Shown one piece after another: positions 1 through 4,485 of a stretch of 6,767 nucleotides of DNA. The DNA is taken from positions 1 to 6,767 of the forward strand of contig DATKBW010000048.1 of assembly GCA_035513575.1 (NCBI GenBank). Reading direction: 5' to 3'. The stretch is from JAHWKI01 sp035513575. Lineage in GTDB: Bacteria > Gemmatimonadota > Gemmatimonadetes > Longimicrobiales > RSA9. Numbering within the stretch: position 1 is the first letter of the stretch; the number at the start of each line of letters is the position of its first letter. The notes under the pieces are model-generated. The model was not told the DNA's origin, made no database searches, and was given only the letters and a program-made list of their open reading frames with translations. A program made the translations under genes and the position numbers.

Positions 1-1316
1 TCGGCCGGGAAATAGCCCTCGCACGGGTCGCACGCGTACTGATCGGGCTCGAGCTCCCCCGCCTCGTCCGGCTCCACGCCGGTCTCGATGCCCTCGGCCG
101 GCTCGCGCAGCGACAGCCAGAAGCCGTGATCCAGCCCGGAATGCCTCAGCCGGAAGTCGTATCGCCCCGGCGGGAGCGCCGTGCCGTCCCGGTTCCCCAT
201 GGCCTCCGGCAGCGTGAGCGCCCCCCGCACCATCGTCCCGGCATACGAGGGGTCCTCGTAACGGAAGAGGTCGTGGGCGCCCCTGCCACCGGACACGAGC
301 CACCAGCCGGGATCGACGATCTGCACGTCGACGAGCGCCGCCGTCCCGAGCCGGGGCCCCTGCCCGGGGCTCCAGGTCCGCCCCCCGTCGCCGCTGATCA
401 GCAGCGACGGCCCGCTCCCGAAGGCCACGACGCGGTCCTCGTCCAGGAACCCCGCCGCGTACCGCGCCCCCGGGGCGGCCACGCGCTGCCAGCTGTCGCC
501 GCCGTCGCGCGTCGAATAGACCGCCCCCACACCCGCCGCCACGCCATTCCGACCGCTCTCCGAGAAGGCGATGGTGTGCAGCGGCTGCCGGCCCTCCGCC
601 ACCGCGGCCCAGCTCCGGCCGCCATCATCGGAGCGGTAGATCCCGCCGGCGTTCTGCATCGCGCTGGCCACCACCGCGAAGAAGCTGGCCGGCGGGACGA
701 AGGCGAGGTCCGCCACGTGGTCCCGGCCGCCGGGCGAAACGGTCGAGTTCCGCCAGCTCCGGCCGCCATCCGTGGTGATGTTGATCTGCCGGCCGTTCGT
801 GCTCGTGGACCCGACCATGACCGCGTCCGGCCCCAGCACCAGCAGCGTCCGGCCCGAGCCGCGGGGCAGCGGCTCGACCGCCTCCCAGCTCCCGCCGCCA
901 TCCCGCGTCCTGAGCACCAGGTCGCCCCCGCTCAGCAGCCATCCATGGTTCGCGTCCGCGAAGCCGATGTCCACGAACGTCGGCACGTGCTCCTGCCCGT
1001 CGTAGAGCGTGAGCCGGTCCCAGCTCGCACCGCCATCGGCCGTGCGGAACACGAACGTCTCCTGGTTCCTGCCCGTCCGGTCACGGGCATGGCCGCCCAC
1101 CGCCCACCCGATGTGGCGGTTGAAGAAGTGGACGGCGTTGACCTCGGGCTGGTGGTACTTCTCCAGCTGCGGGGACAGCATCCGCGCCCAGCCGCCGTCC
1201 TGCGCCACGGTCGGCCGCTGCGCCTCCAGCGGCGTGGCGGCGAGCGACCCGCCGACGATCAGCCCGGCGGTCAGAACGATCCCGGTCACCGGAATGCGGC
1301 TTCGTACGATGTTCAT
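1..1316 (-). CDS. Exported Asp-box (BNR/YCF48-like) beta-propeller protein, C-terminus beyond the window
   Basis: Reading the minus strand from the ATG at 1316 gives 438 residues with no stop before the window edge, so the 3' end is missing. Residues 1-33 form a signal peptide with a hydrophobic stretch at about 8-28 and likely cleavage near E-A-Q. The body contains six Asp-box motifs of the form S/T-x-D-G-G-x-S/T-W, ending at Trp 99, 144, 188, 236, 276 and 315. The 40-48 residue spacing is that of propeller blades in BNR/sialidase-like, YCF48 and Vps10-type proteins. No sialidase catalytic set is evident, so a binding or assembly role is more likely than hydrolysis. After residue 360 the repeats stop. 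A different region follows, with PPGRYDF and a DHGFW segment faintly like a cupredoxin-type beta domain, an acidic linker, and a CDPC motif at 429-432. The gene lies 56 nt downstream of the ArsR-rhodanese gene and is probably cotranscribed with it. The exact function is unknown. Confidence 0.85.
   Translation of the reverse strand, partial: MNIVRSRIPVTGIVLTAGLIVGGSLAATPLEAQRPTVAQDGGWARMLSPQLEKYHQPEVNAVHFFNRHIGWAVGGHARDRTGRNQETFVFRTADGGASWDRLTLYDGQEHVPTFVDIGFADANHGWLLSGGDLVLRTRDGGGSWEAVEPLPRGSGRTLLVLGPDAVMVGSTSTNGRQINITTDGGRSWRNSTVSPGGRDHVADLAFVPPASFFAVVASAMQNAGGIYRSDDGGRSWAAVAEGRQPLHTIAFSESGRNGVAAGVGAVYSTRDGGDSWQRVAAPGARYAAGFLDEDRVVAFGSGPSLLISGDGGRTWSPGQGPRLGTAALVDVQIVDPGWWLVSGGRGAHDLFRYEDPSYAGTMVRGALTLPEAMGNRDGTALPPGRYDFRLRHSGLDHGFWLSLREPAEGIETGVEPDEAGELEPDQYACDPCEGYFPA
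609..770 (-). repeat. In-frame 18-nt DNA repeat inside the propeller gene
   Basis: The same 18 bases (plus strand CCAGCTCCGGCCGCCATC) occur at 609-626 and 753-770, exactly 144 nt or 48 codons apart. Both encode the DGGRSW Asp-box core of neighbouring blades. Diverged copies of the same element occur near 885-902 and 1019-1036. This reflects blade duplication within the gene and is not a mobile repeat. Confidence 0.75.
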
Positions 1317-1324
1317 TTTTCAGG

Positions 1325-1330
1325 CTCCTC
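1325..1330 (-). promoter_or_regulatory. Shine-Dalgarno site for the propeller gene
   Basis: GAGGAG on the minus strand ends 8 nt before the ATG at 1316. It supports that start, which also opens a proper signal peptide. Confidence 0.7.
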
Positions 1331-1372
1331 GTGGATGGTTCGGTGGCCTGCGCGTGCGTGCCCGATCCAGGA

Positions 1373-2080
1373 TCATGCGTCCCTCCTCGCGCCGGAGTCG
1401 TCCGCTTCTCCCACCCCCACCCCGTGACCCGCCGCGCGCCAGTCCGGGAGCCCCGTGTCCAGCCTCGCCGCACGCACCCCGTTCCGCCGCAGCACCTCCA
1501 CCGCTTCCAGCGAGAACAGGCAGTACGGTCCCCGGCAGTACGCGATCACCTCCCGGTCCGCCGGCAGCTCCGAAAGCCGCGCTTCCAGCTCCTCCACGGG
1601 GATCGACCGCGCGCCCGGGATGTGCCCCGCCCGGTACTCCTCCTCCGGACGCACGTCCAGCACGATCACCTCGTCCGCCGCCATCCGTCGCGCCAGCTCC
1701 GCGGGACCGATCGGCTCCAACTCCTCCGGGTCCTCGTAGTAGTCCTGCACCAGCCGCTGGACCTCCGCCAGCCGCGCGTTCGCCACCGTCTCCACCTGCC
1801 GCAGAAGACGGAACACCGAATCGTCCGCCAGCCGGTACAGCACGTACGGCGGCTCCTTCCGCGTATCCACCAGCCGCGCCTCCCGCAGCACCCGCAGGTG
1901 CGCGCTCGCGTTCTTCACCGTCTGACCCGTCTCCGCCGCCAGGTCCTCCACCGTCCGCTCCGCCTGCGCCAGCAGATCGAGCAGCTCCAGCCGCTTCGGG
2001 CTCGCCACCGCCTTGCCGATGCGGCCGAAGTGCCCGTAGAGCTGGTCCTTCAGTGCGCGGTGCTCCACGCCGGCCTCCAT
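1373..2080 (-). CDS. ArsR-family winged-helix regulator fused to a rhodanese domain
   Basis: The 235-residue product has two domains. Residues 10-115 form an ArsR/SmtB-type winged helix: SPKRLELLDLL leads in, recognition-helix residues lie at about 51-65 (QTVKNASAHLRVLREA), and the wing is at 72-85. The HTH part has no cysteine, so the classical ArsR metal site is absent. Residues 123-222 are a rhodanese domain with the LDVRPEEEYRAGHIPGA signature and the active-site loop C182-R-G-P-Y-C187. Rhodaneses carry a persulfide on the first loop cysteine, so this protein may sense sulfane sulfur or oxidants and release DNA when modified; that is inference. Similar ArsR-rhodanese fusions are known in many bacteria. 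The gene leads an apparent two-gene operon with the Asp-box propeller. The ATG at 2080 has a weak ribosome site. A GTG at 2068 (residue 5) has a perfect GGAGG 5 nt upstream and may be the true start. Confidence 0.93.
   Translation of the reverse strand: MEAGVEHRALKDQLYGHFGRIGKAVASPKRLELLDLLAQAERTVEDLAAETGQTVKNASAHLRVLREARLVDTRKEPPYVLYRLADDSVFRLLRQVETVANARLAEVQRLVQDYYEDPEELEPIGPAELARRMAADEVIVLDVRPEEEYRAGHIPGARSIPVEELEARLSELPADREVIAYCRGPYCLFSLEAVEVLRRNGVRAARLDTGLPDWRAAGHGVGVGEADDSGARRDA
2074..2078 (-). promoter_or_regulatory. Internal Shine-Dalgarno favouring a GTG start at 2068
   Basis: GGAGG on the minus strand overlaps codons 1-3 of the long reading of the ArsR-rhodanese gene. It sits 5 nt before GTG at 2068-2066, whereas the region before the ATG at 2080 lacks a clear ribosome site. 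The shorter product would lose only four residues outside the conserved domain. Confidence 0.45.
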
Positions 2081-2086
2081 TCGCTC

Positions 2087-2112
2087 ATTCGTTGAATCGT
2101 TAGAACGTTAGA
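2087..2112 (-). promoter_or_regulatory. AT-rich repeat island upstream of the ArsR-rhodanese gene, possible autoregulatory operator
   Basis: This island is strikingly AT-rich for the window and lies 7-32 nt before the start codon. On the plus strand it contains ATTC-GTT-GAAT (2087-2097), an interrupted dyad, followed by two direct copies of CGTTAGA (2098-2104 and 2106-2112) that also form CGTT-AG-AACG. ArsR proteins commonly repress their own genes by binding such short dyads over the promoter. No good -35/-10 pair is visible; TTGCGG-N17-CATCTA just upstream is the best and is weak. The operator role is inferred. Confidence 0.4.
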
Positions 2113-2131
2113 TAGATGCACGCCGAGACCC

Positions 2132-2148
2132 GAGCCCGCAAGGGGCTT
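2132..2148. other. Small stem-loop in the regulator-regulator spacer
   Basis: AGCCC (2133-2137) pairs with GGGCT (2143-2147) around a GCAAG loop, with a possible extra G-T pair outside. It lies between the two minus-strand regulators and has no T-run on either side, so a terminator role is uncertain. Confidence 0.3.
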
Positions 2149-2201
2149 CTCCGGAACGGGGGAAATATCCTTGACGCCGTCGCGCGGAAGACTGACCGGG
2201 A

Positions 2202-2216
2202 GGGGTCGTGGACCCC
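2202..2216 (-). terminator. GC-rich hairpin, possible tail-less terminator of the SufR-like gene
   Basis: GGGGTC (2202-2207) and GACCCC (2211-2216) form a perfect 6-bp stem with a 3-nt loop, about 100 nt past the stop codon of the SufR-like gene on the minus strand. There is no T-tract downstream in either direction, so it is not a classical intrinsic terminator. High-GC bacteria often have such bare hairpins, and the position between two same-strand genes suits a transcription boundary. The rest of spacer 2081-2317 holds no credible gene. Confidence 0.35.
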
Positions 2217-2317
2217 GAGAACTCGTCCATCGAGGTCTCGAGCTCGCGGCGGGAGCGACCGAGCCTGTCACACACGGGCGGGGACACCGTGGGACTGAGA
2301 GGCACGGTACGCCGCCG

Positions 2318-2944
2318 TCACTTCGGCGTCAGCTCGAAACGACAGTGCGGGCGGCCGCTGCGGTCGCACGCTTCGCGGACGCCCATCCCGGTCGCCGCCT
2401 CCAGCAGCCCCTCCACCGCTCGGCACGCGACGGGATGCTCGGCCGTGATCTGCGCCAGGGGGCAGCACTGGCCGCGCAGGATGATCGTGTCGCCGCGCTC
2501 CTCGACCACGGGAATCCCTCCCAGTTGCCGCAGCAGCGTCACCGCGACCTCGACATCGTCGCGCGGATCAGCCTGATGCTCCACCCTGACCGCCAGTGCC
2601 CCGCCGCTCTCCCGCAACCACGCTTCGAGCTGAGCCGTCCCGCTTTCTCTCCTGAGGACCGCCAGAAGGCTGTTCAGCAGCGGCGCGTAACCGCGGGACA
2701 ACAGCGCCTCGCCCGGCGGGGTCAGCTCGTATACATGCGCCGGTTTGCCTACTCCCCGACGCTCGGCCCGGTACTCCACGAGCCCCTCCCGTTGCAGAGC
2801 CGTGAGATGCGCGCGCACCGCGTTCGCGCTGATCCCGAACCGCTCCGCCAGCTCCCGGGCCGTGGCGTCGGCCTCGCACAGGGCGGCCAGGATCCCCCCG
2901 CGGGTCGCCCCCAGAAGACTGCCCGGCTCCGGTATCTCCCCCAT
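2318..2944 (-). CDS. SufR-like winged-helix transcriptional regulator with a C-terminal cysteine cluster
   Basis: The product has 208 residues from the ATG at 2944. The N-terminal 80 residues are a winged helix typical of the ArsR/SufR group: TARELAERFGIS, then NAVRAHLTALQREGLV as recognition helix, then a wing with RRGVGKPAHVYELT. The C-terminal third holds C160, C161, C174, C193 and C201. Spacing C161-x12-C174 followed by a cysteine 27 residues on resembles the cluster ligands of SufR, the Fe-S biogenesis repressor that carries a [4Fe-4S] cluster. Fe-S or redox sensing is therefore likely by family, but no suf gene is in the window. Its neighbour is a divergent dihaem cytochrome, and the intergenic region carries a strong dyad that this protein may bind. 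A longer reading starts at 2962, but GGAGGAG at 2957-2951, 6 nt before the 2944 ATG, decides for the shorter one. Confidence 0.9.
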   Translation of the reverse strand: MGEIPEPGSLLGATRGGILAALCEADATARELAERFGISANAVRAHLTALQREGLVEYRAERRGVGKPAHVYELTPPGEALLSRGYAPLLNSLLAVLRRESGTAQLEAWLRESGGALAVRVEHQADPRDDVEVAVTLLRQLGGIPVVEERGDTIILRGQCCPLAQITAEHPVACRAVEGLLEAATGMGVREACDRSGRPHCRFELTPK

Positions 2945-2950
2945 CCGATT

Positions 2951-2957
2951 CTCCTCC
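2951..2957 (-). promoter_or_regulatory. Shine-Dalgarno deciding the SufR-like start
   Basis: GGAGGAG on the minus strand lies 6 nt upstream of the ATG at 2944. It falls inside the coding region of the alternative start at 2962, which itself has only a weak upstream purine stretch. Confidence 0.7.
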
Positions 2958-2986
2958 GCCATTTCCACGCCTTCGCCTCGGGCGGA

Positions 2987-3012
2987 ATATGTCAACTGTA
3001 TGCTTGGCATAT
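2987..3012. promoter_or_regulatory. 26-bp interrupted dyad, candidate operator between divergent genes
   Basis: ATATGTCAA (2987-2995) and TTGGCATAT (3004-3012) are inverted repeats matching at 8 of 9 positions across an 8-nt spacer. The dyad is AT-rich in a GC-rich setting. It lies 42 nt from the SufR-like start and 87 nt from the cytochrome start. On the minus strand it contains a perfect TTGACA, though no matching -10 is visible at 16-18 nt. On the plus strand the spacer region contains TATGCT, the same -10-like hexamer as in the M14 promoter. Binding by the adjacent winged-helix regulator, controlling itself and the cytochrome, is the simplest hypothesis. Confidence 0.65.
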
Positions 3013-3023
3013 CTCTTGCCCGT

Positions 3024-3035
3024 CGATCCGGATCG
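3024..3035. repeat. Perfect 12-bp palindrome in the divergent intergenic region
   Basis: CGATCCGGATCG is fully self-complementary and lies 11 nt past the larger dyad, in the probable 5' leader of the cytochrome gene. It could be a second protein site or a chance GC palindrome. Confidence 0.4.
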
Positions 3036-3089
3036 TAACGCCCTCGGCAGTCCGACGCAGGCCCGAAGGAACACCCCACCGTCTCATAC

Positions 3090-3094
3090 GGAGG
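3090..3094 (+). promoter_or_regulatory. Shine-Dalgarno of the dihaem cytochrome
   Basis: GGAGG lies 5 nt before the ATG at 3100 and fixes that start, which opens a signal peptide. An in-frame ATG at 2989 lies inside the dyad and would put non-conserved residues before the signal peptide. Confidence 0.75.
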
Positions 3095-3099
3095 TTGGC

Positions 3100-4320
3100 A
3101 TGTCCCGTCGAAGCGGCCGTCTGGTGCTTCTGGTTTTCGTGGCGACCCTCGCCGGCACGTCCGCGATGTGCGATGACGAGCCCACGGGTCCGGACCTCGA
3201 TCGGCCGCTCGATCCGGCGCTGGTCGCGGAAGGGAAGGAGATCTTCCGGTTCGATACGTTCGGTGACGAGGCGTTCTGGACGGACACGCTGCGCCTGCAC
3301 GAGGTGATCGAAAGCGCGGTGAGCCCCAACACCGCACTGCAGGTCGGACTCAAGGTGGACGCGGATGCGCTTCCGGAGTCGGTGAAGGACGCGATCGCGG
3401 CAGGCGAGGTGGACCTCGATGACCCGGCCACGACCGTCACGCTGCTCAAGCTGGGCGCGGTGGTCGGCGTCATCGGTACGGTGAACACGGTGAGCGGCCG
3501 GGATACGCTCGCGGGCGTGGGCATCACCTGCGCGATCTGCCATTCGACGGTGGACAACTCGTTTGCGGCCGGCATCGGCTCGCGGCTGGATGGCTGGCCG
3601 AATCGGGATCTGAACGTCGGGGCGATCGTCGCGCTTTCGCCGGCCCTCACGGAGGCGCAGAAGGCGGTGTATAATTCCTGGGGTCCCGGCATGTACGACC
3701 CTCGCTTCAACATCGATGGTCAGAACCTCCCGGTCGTGCTCCCTCCCGCGTTCGGCCTGAAGCTGGTCCTGAAGGAGATCTACACGGGCGATGACACGAT
3801 CTCGTATTGGAACGCCTATGTCGCCGTCACACAGATGCACGGCGTCGGCCGGTTCGTCGACCCGCGGCTTGGCATCAGTATCGAGAGGACGCCGGACCAG
3901 GTCACACCGAAGCTCCCGGCGCTGCGCGAGTATCAGCACAGCCTCGAGACGCCGCCCGCCGTAACCGGGAGCTTCGACGCCGCCGCGGCGGAGCGCGGCC
4001 GCGTCGTCTTCAACGGTGCGGGCCGTTGTTCAGCCTGCCATATCCCGAGCGAAGCGTTCACGGACGTGAACCGCGGTCAGCTGCACGCGCCGGCCGAAAC
4101 CGGGCAGGAGCCCGTGTACGCATCGCGCAGCGTCACCAAGCGGTACCGGACCACTCCTCTGCGCGGACTCTGGCATCCGCCGCAGCTTCAGGGGCCGTAC
4201 TTCCACGATGGCAGCGCCGCCACGCTGGAGGCCGTCGTCGAGCATTACGTGGCAGTACGCGACCTGGAGCTGACGACGCAGCAGAGGTCGGATCTGGTCG
4301 AGTACCTGAAGACTCTGTAG
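3100..4320 (+). CDS. Exported dihaem c-type cytochrome, cytochrome c peroxidase/MauG-related
   Basis: The 406-residue product begins with a signal peptide (hydrophobic core 8-19). Cleavage is probably after A22. Cys24 follows Met, so it does not make a proper lipobox. Two covalent haem sites are present: C144-A-I-C-H148 and C310-S-A-C-H314, 166 residues apart, as in dihaem peroxidase-type proteins. The C-terminal part has the family's TTPLRGLW segment and the PYFHDGSAATLEAVVEHY segment with H369. About 110 residues precede the first haem, including a KEIFRFDTFGDEAFW segment, which is longer than in classical CcpA. It should act in the periplasm or at the outer face, receiving or passing electrons. 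Peroxidase activity is not proven by the sequence. It is divergent from the SufR-like regulator with a dyad between them, suggesting redox-controlled expression. It appears to be a single-gene unit. Confidence 0.92.
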   Translation: MSRRSGRLVLLVFVATLAGTSAMCDDEPTGPDLDRPLDPALVAEGKEIFRFDTFGDEAFWTDTLRLHEVIESAVSPNTALQVGLKVDADALPESVKDAIAAGEVDLDDPATTVTLLKLGAVVGVIGTVNTVSGRDTLAGVGITCAICHSTVDNSFAAGIGSRLDGWPNRDLNVGAIVALSPALTEAQKAVYNSWGPGMYDPRFNIDGQNLPVVLPPAFGLKLVLKEIYTGDDTISYWNAYVAVTQMHGVGRFVDPRLGISIERTPDQVTPKLPALREYQHSLETPPAVTGSFDAAAAERGRVVFNGAGRCSACHIPSEAFTDVNRGQLHAPAETGQEPVYASRSVTKRYRTTPLRGLWHPPQLQGPYFHDGSAATLEAVVEHYVAVRDLELTTQQRSDLVEYLKTL

Positions 4321-4360
4321 GGGTCCGCGGCGGTGCAACGTCTACGGCGCGTCTGCGTGG

Positions 4361-4370
4361 GACCCGGGTC
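4361..4370. repeat. 10-bp palindrome downstream of the cytochrome
   Basis: GACCCGGGTC is self-complementary, 41 nt after the cytochrome stop. Its GGACCC can also pair with GGGTCC at 4321-4326 across a long loop. No T-run follows, so a terminator call is weak. Confidence 0.25.
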
Positions 4371-4403
4371 GGGGCGGAGCGTGCTGTCCTCCCGGATGTC
4401 GCG

Positions 4404-4432
4404 TTGACGGTCGAATCTCGGCGTCCTATGCT
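4404..4432 (+). promoter_or_regulatory. Sigma70-type promoter of the M14 peptidase gene
   Basis: TTGACG (4404-4409) and TATGCT (4427-4432) are separated by exactly 17 nt. They match the -35 consensus at 5 of 6 and the -10 consensus at 4 of 6 positions. Transcription would start near 4439, giving a leader of about 45 nt before the ATG at 4486. This is the clearest promoter in the window and indicates that the peptidase is expressed separately from the cytochrome. Confidence 0.6.
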
Positions 4433-4485
4433 GCCCTCGCGGACCGCCCGCGCCGTCCTGCACGTTCCATTTCCCGAAAGCGCTC

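Noticed and set aside
126..1427. Long plus-strand open frame (433 codons) across the propeller gene
   Set aside because: It is antisense to a gene with a signal peptide and six Asp-boxes. Its Arg/Pro/His-rich product has no recognisable domain and is an artefact of high GC.
2081..2317. Small open frames in the spacer between the two regulators
   Set aside because: They lack ribosome sites and conserved features. The spacer is better explained by promoter, operator and hairpin sequences.
3163..3174. Lipoprotein box in the cytochrome signal peptide
   Set aside because: Cys24 is preceded by Met, which does not fit the usual Gly/Ala/Ser at -1. Signal peptidase I cleavage after A22 is more likely.
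2945..3337. Upstream extension of the SufR-like gene to 3337
   Set aside because: It would read through the dyad and the 5' part of the cytochrome. The Shine-Dalgarno and domain boundaries place the start at 2944.
2992..3939. Minus-strand open frame (315 codons) opposite the cytochrome
   Set aside because: It covers the cytochrome's haem-bearing frame and the intergenic dyad; no conserved motif.
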